This document shows positions 17,488 through 26,137 of a DNA stretch of 38,378 nucleotides, in pieces (position 1 is the stretch's first letter; each line of letters begins with the position of its first letter). A program made the position numbers and the translations under genes. This stretch comes from an uncultured Nitrospira sp. (GTDB lineage Bacteria > Nitrospirota > Nitrospiria > Nitrospirales > Nitrospiraceae), in the NCBI GenBank assembly GCA_902500805.1, contig CABVSA010000029.1, forward strand, positions 1-38,378, given 5' to 3'. The notes beneath the pieces are model-generated. The model was not told the DNA's origin. It saw only the letters and a program-made list of their open reading frames with translations, and made no database searches.

Positions 17488-18132
17488 TCACGATGCGGTG
17501 ACTAAGCCATGTGCCACCGCGTATTTGACCAGATCAGACGTACTATGGACGTGAAGCTGCTCCATGATCTTGGTCTTGTGAAACTCAACTGTGCGGTGAG
17601 AGATCTTCAGTTGCTCGGCGATTTCTTTCGCAGACAATCCTTCGGCAACCAATTGAAGAATCTCATGCTGTCTCGTTGTTAAGTCGTCGATCGTAGTCAG
17701 ACGAGTTTGTGTCGGCTTGAGGAATGACGTCACGACTTCTTTTGTAATGAGCGGAGTCACATAGAATTTGTCGTTCATCACGGATCGTACCGCCTCCATC
17801 AATTCCGTGGCTGCCGATCGTTTCAACAAATAACCTGAAGCTCCGGCTCTGAACGCCGCGTCGACATAGGCCATGTCGGCATGCATCGTAACGAAAATCA
17901 GTTTCACCACCGGGAACTCCTTCTTGAGCCTTCTCGCCGCTTCAACACCATTAAGCTTTGGCATTGAAATATCCAGTATCACAAGGTCTGGCTTGAGGTT
18001 TATAGTGGCTTCAATGAGCGCCCGACCATCTTCCACAGACGCTACTAATTCGCAATGCACTTCCAGTAATTTTTTGAATCCCTCCAGCACAAAGGTATGG
18101 TCGTCAGCTAAGATAACTCGTGGTTTCTTCAT
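17488..18132 (-). CDS. NarL-type response regulator upstream of nxrA
   Basis: 214 aa starting at the ATG at 18132 after GGAG, giving a normal receiver N-terminus (P-R-V-I-L-A-D-D-H). Acidic pocket D10/D11, phosphoacceptor D54 in L-D-I-S-M-P, and the lysine in G-Y-L-L-K-R are present. The C-terminal LuxR helix-turn-helix has L-T-T-R-Q-H-E-I-L-Q-L-V-A-E-G and H-R-T-V-E-F-H. Its start lies inside the end of the kinase gene (29-bp overlap), so the two are coupled. It is directly upstream of nxrAB on the same strand, which makes nitrite oxidation genes a plausible target. Confidence 0.92.
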   Translation of the reverse strand: MKKPRVILADDHTFVLEGFKKLLEVHCELVASVEDGRALIEATINLKPDLVILDISMPKLNGVEAARRLKKEFPVVKLIFVTMHADMAYVDAAFRAGASGYLLKRSAATELMEAVRSVMNDKFYVTPLITKEVVTSFLKPTQTRLTTIDDLTTRQHEILQLVAEGLSAKEIAEQLKISHRTVEFHKTKIMEQLHVHSTSDLVKYAVAHGLVTAS

Positions 18133-19624
18133 GTGGCGCTCCAGCGAATGGGATATGTACCATAATATGTGTGCCTCGGCCTGGCTCGGACTGGATGTCA
18201 AATCGTCCTCGCACCGACCGAACCCGTTCCCGCATACTAACCAGGCCTAACCCGGGATTACGAGCCTGAACGTCCTGAAGATCGAAGCCAACACCGGCAT
18301 CATAAATCGACAGCGTAATCTCTTGCTCACCACAGATCAATTCGAGCTCCACACGAACGGCCTGGGAATGTTTCATGATATTGGCCAGGCTCTCCTGTGC
18401 AACTCGATAAAGGCAAGAGGCGACATCGCGCGGCAAACAATCGGCCATCTCTTCTTGAACAATAACGATTTTAATCCCCGTCTTTTCCGACCATTCATCA
18501 GTCATACGCTTGAGCGCCGCAGTGAGCCCCAGATCATCCAGGATAGAGGGGTGAAATTGGTATGCCATGCGGCGAACGTCATCGGAGATCCTGACCAACC
18601 GTTGACTGAGGGATTGAATCGTTTGCCTTGCTTGATCGGCCATTGTTGAGGGATCGGACAATGTGTTTCCGATTTCGATTGCCACCAAGGCCAGTCGCTG
18701 GTTAATGTCGTCGTGGAGCTCGCGAGCAATACGCCGCCGTTCCTCCTCTTGTGCCGTCATCAGTTCGGATGTCAATGACTGGAGCTGCCGCTCCGTCCTC
18801 AGCCGTTCCGTGATGTCTCGCACGATCAAGGTAAACGTCGTTTTCTCGGCGACGCTCAGCTTGGAGATGCTCGCCTCCGCAGAAAACTGTGTTCCATCTT
18901 TTTTTAACCCATACACTTCACGTCGTTGTTCGAGCCTAGGGGCCGGATCTGAATCATGGACGGACGTGTTGATGTAGGATGGATGATCAATGCAGAATCG
19001 TTCTGGCAGCAACAGCTCTATCGGTTTCCCCAGTATCTCACTCGGATCATAGCCAAACAGCTTAGCTGCTCCTTGATTAAAGAGTGTGATCGATCGGTCA
19101 TGTTCGGTGACGATGATAGCGTCTTCGGCAAGGTCTAGGATGTCCGCAAGTCGTCCCTGGGAAAGTCGTAGGGCCTGTTCAGTCCGAACGTGTTCGGCGA
19201 TCTCCAGTAACAAAGTCTGATTCACTGCGGCAAGTTCCTGGGTTCTCGTTACTACCTTGTGCTCGAGAACTTCATTCGCCTTCTGCAATGCCGCTTCCGC
19301 CTGTCGCCGTTTCCTTACAAACCACACGAGAACCCAGAGAATGATAATCGTAATGGACCGGTTCCCAATCTGAATCCACGGCGGTAAATTGGCAAACCAC
19401 GGAGTTCCAATTCCACCAATTACGGTAAGGATGGTTCCTGCTCCAGCGGCGAGTGACGGCATCCATGAAAAGCGCGACGCAGTGGCGACTAAAACAACTA
19501 CGAAATAAAACTCATGATCGGCGAAAGCCATGGGCGAATAAATATCAAAAGCAAACAGCCCTCCCAGGAGTAGGGCCATGAATATGGTCAAGACGGATTC
19601 TTTCAATTGCGCATCTGTACGCAT
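18104..19624 (-). CDS. Membrane PAS histidine kinase upstream of nxrA
   Basis: 506 aa. Four hydrophobic segments (about 10-103) form the membrane input region, followed by a coiled linker, a PAS domain (about 155-275), a HisKA_3 domain with H304 in I-A-R-E-L-H-D-D-I-N-Q, and an HATPase domain with D-A-G-V-G-F-D and G-L-G-L-V-S-M-R-E-R. Architecture and sequence resemble the kinase at 4633-6090. Expected partner: the overlapping regulator. The signal is unknown; nitrite, oxygen or redox state are guesses from context only. Confidence 0.92.
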   Translation of the reverse strand: MRTDAQLKESVLTIFMALLLGGLFAFDIYSPMAFADHEFYFVVVLVATASRFSWMPSLAAGAGTILTVIGGIGTPWFANLPPWIQIGNRSITIIILWVLVWFVRKRRQAEAALQKANEVLEHKVVTRTQELAAVNQTLLLEIAEHVRTEQALRLSQGRLADILDLAEDAIIVTEHDRSITLFNQGAAKLFGYDPSEILGKPIELLLPERFCIDHPSYINTSVHDSDPAPRLEQRREVYGLKKDGTQFSAEASISKLSVAEKTTFTLIVRDITERLRTERQLQSLTSELMTAQEEERRRIARELHDDINQRLALVAIEIGNTLSDPSTMADQARQTIQSLSQRLVRISDDVRRMAYQFHPSILDDLGLTAALKRMTDEWSEKTGIKIVIVQEEMADCLPRDVASCLYRVAQESLANIMKHSQAVRVELELICGEQEITLSIYDAGVGFDLQDVQARNPGLGLVSMRERVRSVRGRFDIQSEPGRGTHIMVHIPFAGAPHEETTSYLS

Positions 19625-19812
19625 GGTGTGGTTCCAAACTAATGAGTTACTATTGTTGCGTAAGGTTATCGAGGATAACGGGCGTACGTCAAATGGACGC
19701 TTATCACTGGATTGGACAGGTGAGCGAGACCAGGATATTCCCCAAAACTCGACGATGGGAACAAGGTACGGCCTTCTTATTCCTCAGGCTCTGAAACAAC
19801 CTGGAACTGTTG

Positions 19813-20418
19813 ATGGTTGATGAACTCTACCGTACCGAGTCGCATCAACATCGTCGGGAAGGGGCAGCCCTCACCGTTACACTAGGCTTTGCCGTCGTCC
19901 TGATTTATTTGGTCCTGGCTGCCCAGTTCAAAAGCTTCCGCGATCCGCTGATTGTGCTCCTTGGTTCAGTCCCCCTCGCCATCTCAGGGGCGCTGGTCGT
20001 CAGCTTTCTCGATCTGACGACCATCAATATCTACTCGCAGGTCGGGTTAATTACATTAGTCGGTCTCATCGCCAAAAACGGAATTCTCATCGTGGAATTC
20101 GCCAATCAGCTACAGGCCAGGGGCCTGTCGAGACTTGCCGCTATCCGCGAGGCCTCGTTAACCAGACTTCGACCGGTGTTAATGACTTCAGCCGCCACCA
20201 TCTTCGGCCATTTCCCCCTAGTGCTCGCCTCAGGGCCTGGAGCGGCAGCCCGTAACAGCATCGGCATGATGCTGGTCACCGGTATGACGGTCGGCACCCT
20301 CTTTACCCTCTTTGTGGTTCCAGTATTCTACTTGCTGATCGCGGCAGAACATCAACCGGCTCCAGCACTGGAAAACGAGACAGACACGGTACTCCTACCA
20401 GCAGAAGCCGACGCATAG
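19813..20418 (+). pseudogene. Truncated RND pump tail with sigma-like head
   Basis: An open frame of 201 codons. From about 19850 it is nearly identical in DNA and protein to the last about 185 codons of the RND pump at 9143-12241, including K in G-L-I-A-K-N-G and the stop. The first dozen residues (M-V-D-E-L-Y-R-T-E-S-H-Q) instead resemble the N-terminus of the ECF sigma factor at 21406 (K-V-D-E-I-Y-R-N-E-S-R-Q). It looks like a chimera formed by recombination, with the pump fragment landing in a sigma-factor relic. It contains only a few pump helices and cannot transport by itself. Confidence 0.8.
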
Positions 20419-20480
20419 GCCACTACCGGTAGCTGGACCGGCTTGCTCCTTCAAGATCTCGACATCAAGAGAAGAAGCCC

Positions 20481-20508
20481 TGTCGATTTTTCCCCTTCTC
20501 GACGACTA
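20481..20508 (+). promoter_or_regulatory. ECF42-type promoter P1
   Basis: TGTCGA (20481-20486) followed by TTTT, 16 nt spacer, CGACTA (20503-20508). It is the first of five copies in the window. It lies about 70 nt upstream of the VOC / DGPF / ECF42 sigma genes, so the sigma factor would drive its own operon. Confidence 0.75.
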
Positions 20509-20576
20509 TCTTACGAGCAAGCCGATAGCCAATGGCTTATGGCAGAAGCCAACCACTTCAACGGTAGGAGGGAACC

Positions 20577-20990
20577 ATGGCGAAGAAGACGACAAAGAGA
20601 AAGACACGCATCGCGCAGATACCGGCCAGTATTTGTTGGTTTGAAGTGCCGGCCGATGATCTGAAACGAGCCCAGAAATTCTATAAGGGGATGTTCGGCT
20701 GGAAATTTGCCAAACTACCCGCGGCAATCGCCGATTATTGGCATATCGATACCGGAGGCCCAGATGCCTCTCCCGATGGCGGCATGATGCCCCGCATACA
20801 TCCTCAACAGCCGATCACAAACTACGTCAGCGTTCCATCAGTCAGTAAAGCGGCGACCAAGGTTGAAAAACTCGGTGGAACAGTCTGTAAGCCCAAGACG
20901 GCTGTGCCAGGCATGGGCTACTTCGCCATCTGCTTGGATACGGAAGGCAATACCTTCGCCCTGTGGGAAATGAACGAACGAGCCAAGTAG
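20577..20990 (+). CDS. VOC-family (glyoxalase-like) protein
   Basis: 137 aa. A basic N-terminal tail is followed by two beta-alpha-beta-beta-beta units of the vicinal-oxygen-chelate fold (I-C-W-F-E-V-P-A-D-D-L-K-R-A-Q-K-F-Y near the start; G-Y-F-A-I-C-L-D-T-E-G-N-T-F-A-L-W-E near the end). This subgroup is cytosolic and mostly uncharacterised; such proteins often accompany ECF42 and DGPF genes. The ATG follows GGAGGGAACC. It is first in a three-gene unit behind promoter P1. The reaction is unknown. Confidence 0.88.
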   Translation: MAKKTTKRKTRIAQIPASICWFEVPADDLKRAQKFYKGMFGWKFAKLPAAIADYWHIDTGGPDASPDGGMMPRIHPQQPITNYVSVPSVSKAATKVEKLGGTVCKPKTAVPGMGYFAICLDTEGNTFALWEMNERAK

Positions 20991-21038
20991 CTCATACGAC
21001 TGCCTACGTCCCTCACACACGTGACCCAGGAGGCCATG

Positions 21039-21398
21039 ATGAAGTATCTCTGCCTTGTCTATCTTGAAGAACAGATCCTGCATGCGTTCCCGAGCGACAA
21101 GCGACGCTCAATCTCGGATGAAGCCATGTCTTACTGCGAGAAGTTACAGAAAGCCGGCCAGTTGCTCGCGGCCTCACCGCTGCATCCGGTAGAAACCGCG
21201 ACGACCGTGCGGGTTCGAGAGGGCAAAACCACCACCACCGATGGCCCGTTTGCCGAGACGAAAGAACAGCTTGGCGGCTTTTTGATGATCGATGTCCCGG
21301 ACCTGAACGATGCCATTCGCATTGCGGCACAGTTTCCAGCCGCCAAATTCGGCAGTATCGAAGTGCGCCCGATGAAGGATCTTGGCTGCGCGGACTAA
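21039..21398 (+). CDS. DGPF (YCII-related) domain protein 1
   Basis: 119 aa ferredoxin-fold protein of the YCII/DGPF family, with the naming motif T-D-G-P-F-A-E-T-K-E-Q-L-G-G around residues 67-80. I chose the second of two adjacent ATGs, five bases after AGGAGG. Biochemical role unknown; in other bacteria genes of this family are the standard neighbours and targets of ECF42 sigma factors. It lies between the VOC and sigma genes, with a second DGPF gene at 31342. Confidence 0.92.
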   Translation: MKYLCLVYLEEQILHAFPSDKRRSISDEAMSYCEKLQKAGQLLAASPLHPVETATTVRVREGKTTTTDGPFAETKEQLGGFLMIDVPDLNDAIRIAAQFPAAKFGSIEVRPMKDLGCAD

Positions 21399-21405
21399 TG
21401 GTCAC

Positions 21406-22659
21406 ATGGAAGACGAGGCAGCAATAGGAACTGACATCAAGGTTGACGAGATCTACCGCAATGAGTCTCGGCAGGTCCTTGCCACATTGATCCGCCTGCT
21501 CGGTGATTTTGACGCGGCCGAGGAAGCGTTACAAGAATCGTTCGCGGTTGCGATGGAACAATGGCCGCGTGACGGCATCCCGGCCAATCCTCGCGCCTGG
21601 CTCGTCTCCACCGGTCGGTTCAAAGCGATCGATGGTATGAGACGGCGAGCACGCTATAACACGTCCTTGAACGAACTAGCCAAACACCTGGAGGCCACCA
21701 CCAGCGATTCCTCCGCACGGGATGATGAGCATGTTGAAGACGACCGTCTCCGACTGATCTTTACCTGTTGTCATCAGGCTCTTGCAGAAGAAGCGCAACT
21801 GGCCATGACGCTGCGGGAGGTCTGCAACCTCACCACGGAGGAGATCGCTCGGGCCTTTCTCACCAAACCCGCGACCATCGCGCAGCGAATTGTCCGAGCA
21901 AAAGCCAAGATCCGTGACGCACGTATCCCCTATGAAGTGCCACCGCCTTCTGAACTCCCGGAGCGGCTGGACACGGTGCTGCGCGTCGTGTACTTGGTGT
22001 TTAACGAAGGCTACTCCGCCTCCTTCGGAACATCGCTCACGCGAGCTGACCTCTCCGGTGAAGCAATTCGCCTGGGCCGACTCCTCTTTCAGCTCTTGCC
22101 GGAACCGGAGGTCACGGGACTACTCGCCTTGATGCTGCTGCATGAATCAAGAAGACCGGCCCGCACGTCTGCCAATGGCGATCTTGTGCTCTTGGAACAA
22201 CAAGACCGCTCGCTCTGGAACCAAACCCAGATCACCGAAGGCATCGCTTTCGTGGAGCGCGCCCTGTCGTCGAAGCGCATCGGCCCCTATACACTCCAAG
22301 CCAGCATCGCCGCCGTCCATGCCGAAGCCCCGAGCGCCGAGCAAACGGATTGGGCCCAAATCGTGGCTCTGTACGACGTGCTGCTACGAGTCGAACCTTC
22401 GCCGATCATCCAGCTCAATCGAGCCGTGGCCATTGCCATGCGTGATGGACCGGCTAAGGGCTTGGAGCTCGTCGATGTATTGCTGGCTCACGGTGAGTTA
22501 GCTCAATATCACTTGGCCCATGCAGCACGGGCCGATCTCTGTCGTCGACTGGGTAAGAAGGCAGAAGCCCGCTCCTCATACGAACAGGCCCTGGCCCTCG
22601 CAAAGCAAGAACCGGAACGGAGATTTCTGGAGAAGAGGCTGAGCGAACTAGCGGGTTGA
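21406..22659 (+). CDS. ECF42-type RNA polymerase sigma factor
   Basis: 417 aa, far longer than a usual ECF sigma (about 200 aa). A sigma-2 region (about 14-83; Y-R-N-E-S-R-Q...F-D-A-A-E-E-A-L-Q-E-S-F) and a sigma-4 region (about 110-170; L-T-T-E-E-I-A-R-A-F and I-A-Q-R-I-V-R-A-K) are followed by a helical C-terminal extension of about 230 residues with TPR-like repeats ending in A-R-S-S-Y-E-Q-A-L-A-L-A. No anti-sigma gene is adjacent. Long C-terminus plus a DGPF neighbour identify the ECF42 group, in which the extension is thought to control activity. It is 8 nt after the DGPF gene and behind P1. Confidence 0.92.
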   Translation: MEDEAAIGTDIKVDEIYRNESRQVLATLIRLLGDFDAAEEALQESFAVAMEQWPRDGIPANPRAWLVSTGRFKAIDGMRRRARYNTSLNELAKHLEATTSDSSARDDEHVEDDRLRLIFTCCHQALAEEAQLAMTLREVCNLTTEEIARAFLTKPATIAQRIVRAKAKIRDARIPYEVPPPSELPERLDTVLRVVYLVFNEGYSASFGTSLTRADLSGEAIRLGRLLFQLLPEPEVTGLLALMLLHESRRPARTSANGDLVLLEQQDRSLWNQTQITEGIAFVERALSSKRIGPYTLQASIAAVHAEAPSAEQTDWAQIVALYDVLLRVEPSPIIQLNRAVAIAMRDGPAKGLELVDVLLAHGELAQYHLAHAARADLCRRLGKKAEARSSYEQALALAKQEPERRFLEKRLSELAG

Positions 22660-22697
22660 AAGGAAGATCCCGGAATAATCACTCGACATGTTCGGCG

Positions 22698-23162
22698 TCA
22701 TTTCTCTTCCCTCACCATGCGATAATTTTGGAGCACCACCCCTTGCCGCTCAACTGATTGACTCTCCACCACCTCAAATCCCTGCGCTTCAAAAAACAGG
22801 CGGGCCGTCACACTCACCTCAGCCTGAAGCCGACGGAAGCCCCGTCCTCTGGCTATCCCCGTTAATTCATTGATCAGCCTTGTGGCCACCCCGCACCGTT
22901 CATAGGCGGGATCGACGTAGAGCAAATCAATATCCTCTCCGTCATCGAGTTTGGCAAAGCCCGCTATCCTCTCCCTGGCTTCGGCAACGAGCACGGTTCC
23001 GGAGCCGAGACGGGCTGCCCACGCGTCCATATCGGGATGCTCCGGCGCCCACACAGCAATCTGGAGGTCGTCGTAGTCTCGTCCGGCGATCTGTCGTACT
23101 GATCGACCAAACAGGGCGACGACGGCCTCAAGATCATGTTTTTGATACTCGCGCACGACCAT
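22698..23162 (-). CDS. GNAT-family N-acetyltransferase
   Basis: 154 aa from the ATG at 23162 (start M-V-V-R-E-Y). The acetyl-CoA fold is visible: D-I-D-L-L-Y-V-D-P-A-Y-E-R-C-G-V-A-T-R-L as motif A near the middle, and L-F-F-E-A-Q-G-F near the end. It transfers an acetyl group to an unknown small molecule or protein in the cytoplasm. It is convergent with the sigma-factor gene and lies just beyond the restriction-modification operon on the same strand; a link is not evident. Confidence 0.85.
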   Translation of the reverse strand: MVVREYQKHDLEAVVALFGRSVRQIAGRDYDDLQIAVWAPEHPDMDAWAARLGSGTVLVAEARERIAGFAKLDDGEDIDLLYVDPAYERCGVATRLINELTGIARGRGFRRLQAEVSVTARLFFEAQGFEVVESQSVERQGVVLQNYRMVREEK

Positions 23163-23277
23163 GGCTTTTATAGTGCTGATCCTGGTTAGAGACACGCGTT
23201 GCGGCTCGAACACTCCGGTTCAGCGGCGGGCAGCCTGTCGAGCGTGGCACCGACTTCTGCCGCCGGTTCAGCACCAG

Positions 23278-24918
23278 CTATGCCTTTGCCGAGCCGACAT
23301 TGCCCGTTGGCAGCAGCGGCAATCCCAGCTCCTTCAAGAATCCATTGTGCGTGTCCCGCGCCTTTTTAATGTCCTTCTCGATCTCCACTAGTGCCTCGTG
23401 CGTCGCCGCCAGATCAATCTCCTCCTCGCCCACCGCCGTGCTGATGTAGCGGGAGATGTTCAGGTTGAAGTCGTTCTTCTCGATCTCGGCCATCTCTACC
23501 CGGCGGGAGTAACGGGGCTCTTCCGTGCGGTTCTTGTAGGCGTCGATGATCTTCTGGATGTGCTCGGGCTTGAGCTGGTTCTGGCGTTTGCCTTTGTCAA
23601 AGTGCTCAGCGGCGTTGATGAAGAGCACGTCATCAGGCTTCTTGCACTTCTTGAGCACGAGGATGCAGACCGGGATACCGGTGGAGTAGAAAAGATTCGC
23701 GGGCAGGCCGATGACGGTGTCGATGTGGCCGTCCTTCAGCAGTTTGGTACGAATCTTCTCCTCCGCACCACCCCGGAAAAGCACGCCGTGCGGCAGGATG
23801 ATCGCCATCACGCCTTCATCTTTCAGGAAGTGGAAGCCGTGCAGCAGGAAGGCAAAGTCGGCGGCGGACTTGGGGGCGAGGCCGTGGCTCTTAAAACGCA
23901 CGTCGTCGGCCAGCGCGTCGGTGGGTTCCCAGCGGTAGCTGAAGGGCGGATTGGCGACGATGGCATCAAAGAACGGCTTCTTCGCCGGGTTCAGCTCGCG
24001 CAGCATGTCCCACTCGTTCAGCAGTGTGTCGCCGTGGAAGATCTCGAACTCTGAATCCTTCACCCCGTGCAGTAGCATATTCATGCGGGCGAGGTTGTAG
24101 GTGGTAATGTTCTTTTCCTGCCCGAAGATCTTGCCGATGGTGCCCCCCGCCTTAGCTACCTTCTTGCGGACGTTGAGCAGCAAGGAGCCGGAGCCGCAGG
24201 CGAAGTCCATCACGCTCTCCAGCCGCTTCTTTGTCCCGGTTTTCGGTTCCTGGCTGTCCAGTGTGACGATGGCGGAGAGGATGTCGGAAATCTGCTGCGG
24301 CGTGTAAAACTCGCCCGCCTTCTTGCCGGACCCGGCGGCAAACTGGCCGATTAGGTATTCATAGGCATCGCCCAGCGCGTCGATGTTGGTCGAGAACTCG
24401 TTCAACCCTTCGGCGATCTTCTGGATGATGACGCAGAGCTTGGTGTTCCGGTCCGCGTAGGTCTTGCCCAGCTTGGGAGAACTCAGGTCGATCTCAGAGA
24501 ACAGCCCTTGAAATTTGCTCTCGAAGGACTGTTCCTCGATGTATTTGAACCCCACCTGCAAGGTTTTGAGCAGTTCGCCGTTCTGGGTGCGAGCCATGTT
24601 GGCGATGCTGTTCCAGAGGTGCGCGGGCTGGATGACGTAATGCACCTTGCGCCGCATCTGCTTCTCGAACTCGGCCGTGTCGTCCGGATTGGCCGCATAC
24701 CACAGCGCCAGCGGCACCTTGCGAGTGCCACCACCCACATCTGGGTAGTCCTTGCCGAGCTCCTTCTTCGCCGCCGTCTCGTAGTTGTCGGAAAGGTAGC
24801 GCAGGAAGAGGAAGGAGAGCATGTAGTCGCGGAAGTCGTCCGCATCCATGGCCCCGCGCAGTTGGTCGGCGATGCTCCAGAGGGTGTTGCCCAGTTGCTT
24901 ATGGTTGGTGTCGGTCAT
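23278..24918 (-). CDS. hsdM: Type I restriction-modification methyltransferase subunit
   Basis: 546 aa from the ATG at 24918 (M-T-D-T-N-H-K-Q-L-G), preceded by GAGGAAAG; the upstream extension overlaps prrC and is not coding. It methylates adenine in the target set by HsdS. An N-terminal helical domain (1-140) is followed by the methyltransferase core: D-F-A-C-G-S-G (238-244, AdoMet binding) and N-P-P-F (323-326, catalytic). It is the last gene of the operon, seven nucleotides after prrC. Confidence 0.96.
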   Translation of the reverse strand: MTDTNHKQLGNTLWSIADQLRGAMDADDFRDYMLSFLFLRYLSDNYETAAKKELGKDYPDVGGGTRKVPLALWYAANPDDTAEFEKQMRRKVHYVIQPAHLWNSIANMARTQNGELLKTLQVGFKYIEEQSFESKFQGLFSEIDLSSPKLGKTYADRNTKLCVIIQKIAEGLNEFSTNIDALGDAYEYLIGQFAAGSGKKAGEFYTPQQISDILSAIVTLDSQEPKTGTKKRLESVMDFACGSGSLLLNVRKKVAKAGGTIGKIFGQEKNITTYNLARMNMLLHGVKDSEFEIFHGDTLLNEWDMLRELNPAKKPFFDAIVANPPFSYRWEPTDALADDVRFKSHGLAPKSAADFAFLLHGFHFLKDEGVMAIILPHGVLFRGGAEEKIRTKLLKDGHIDTVIGLPANLFYSTGIPVCILVLKKCKKPDDVLFINAAEHFDKGKRQNQLKPEHIQKIIDAYKNRTEEPRYSRRVEMAEIEKNDFNLNISRYISTAVGEEEIDLAATHEALVEIEKDIKKARDTHNGFLKELGLPLLPTGNVGSAKA

Positions 24919-24925
24919 GCTTTCC

Positions 24926-26137
24926 TCATTTTGATGGGCAGGGTTTCCTTGCTGGTTCCTTTGCGGCCTTCGTCGCCGTGGGTTCGAGGGACTCCGCTGG
25001 AGCTTTTGCTGCGGTCTTCTCGGGCACTTGGACTGGAGAATCTGCTGCAGTGGTATGGAGAACAAACTGATACTTCTCCATCACTCCCAGGAAAACCTTC
25101 TCAAAGATCGCCATCGTGTCGGGCACCAGTTCATCGGACTCAAAGTAATAGACCTTCTTGTGGGACATCGTGTTGACGATGGTGGCGACTTCTTCCGCAT
25201 CACTGATTCCAATCTGCTGGAGGACATAACCAAACTGCCCCACGCCCAGGAACGACGAGATGTTTTCAAGAACCTGCCGAAGAAGTGCGAAGTGGTATGC
25301 CCTAACTCTGTTCGTGGCATGAGCACCATCTAGCACTTGAAGCAGGCGAAGGTGGTAGAGGAAGACGTCATTGCGGCAGCTCTCTAGCGAAACTTCGTCA
25401 TTCTTGAGGCTGAGCGTGCAGAGGCGCGTCCGGTCTTTGAATTTGGACGCCTTTTCCCCCTTGGTCAGCATGTCGGCCAGGATGGCGAAGAACCCGATAT
25501 GATGGGTCGTGATGACGAACTTTCTCTTGTCGTGATGCTCGTCGATCAGGTCATAGATGGTCGACGCCGTGATAAAGATGTTGTGGTCGTCGAGGCTTGA
25601 GACGGGATCATCAATGAAGAAGTGGGATGACTGTTTATCCGCCCATCCTTCTACATCGAAGAGCGCGAGGAAAAAGCACCAGACGAAAATTCGCTCTTCA
25701 CCCCGCGAGATCTTGAAAGGCACCTTGGAGACTTTGTTCGGGTCTTTTGGATCGGCGACCTCGTGGAAGAACATCACCGACTTGATCCCGTCCTCAGGAT
25801 TGTCGTGGGGAATGAAGTCGAACCGGTAGGTAGGCCGGAACCGGTTGAGCTTGTCGCGGATGTCGTCCTCGGAAAGCGAGCTGTGAAAGCGGTTCAGGCT
25901 GCTCTTGCGAATATCGAGCTGAACATTGGTTTCTCCGTTTTCAGGATCGTTGTCCCAGACGAAGAGGTCTTCGCTGTAGGCGTTGTAATAAACTCCAGCG
26001 TGCTTGCCGTCCTGGTCCTTGGTGGCATCCTTGTAGGCAACGGACAGCCTCGTCTTTCCGGTCGCATTGAACGCATAAATGAGCACGATCGGTTCCTTGG
26101 CACCGGCAAGCTCCCTGGCGATTAGCTCGTGACTCAT
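24926..26137 (-). CDS. prrC: PrrC-like anticodon nuclease
   Basis: 403 aa, close to the E. coli PrrC length. PrrC cuts tRNA-Lys in the anticodon loop when a phage disables the host type I enzyme, killing the infected cell. The N-terminal ABC-like ATPase has Walker A A-F-N-A-T-G-K-T-R (22-30), Y-N-A-Y-S-E-D-L-F-V-W-D-N-D (51-64), signature-like S-R-G-E-E-R (144-149) and Walker B F-F-I-D-D-P-V-S-S-L-D-D. The C-terminal nuclease keeps the R-x3-E pair R287/E291 and H326, which correspond to the catalytic R320/E324/H356 I recall for E. coli PrrC. An A/K/P-rich tail of about 40 residues is extra. The ATG overlaps the hsdS stop (ATGA). Confidence 0.88.
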   Translation of the reverse strand: MSHELIARELAGAKEPIVLIYAFNATGKTRLSVAYKDATKDQDGKHAGVYYNAYSEDLFVWDNDPENGETNVQLDIRKSSLNRFHSSLSEDDIRDKLNRFRPTYRFDFIPHDNPEDGIKSVMFFHEVADPKDPNKVSKVPFKISRGEERIFVWCFFLALFDVEGWADKQSSHFFIDDPVSSLDDHNIFITASTIYDLIDEHHDKRKFVITTHHIGFFAILADMLTKGEKASKFKDRTRLCTLSLKNDEVSLESCRNDVFLYHLRLLQVLDGAHATNRVRAYHFALLRQVLENISSFLGVGQFGYVLQQIGISDAEEVATIVNTMSHKKVYYFESDELVPDTMAIFEKVFLGVMEKYQFVLHTTAADSPVQVPEKTAAKAPAESLEPTATKAAKEPARKPCPSK

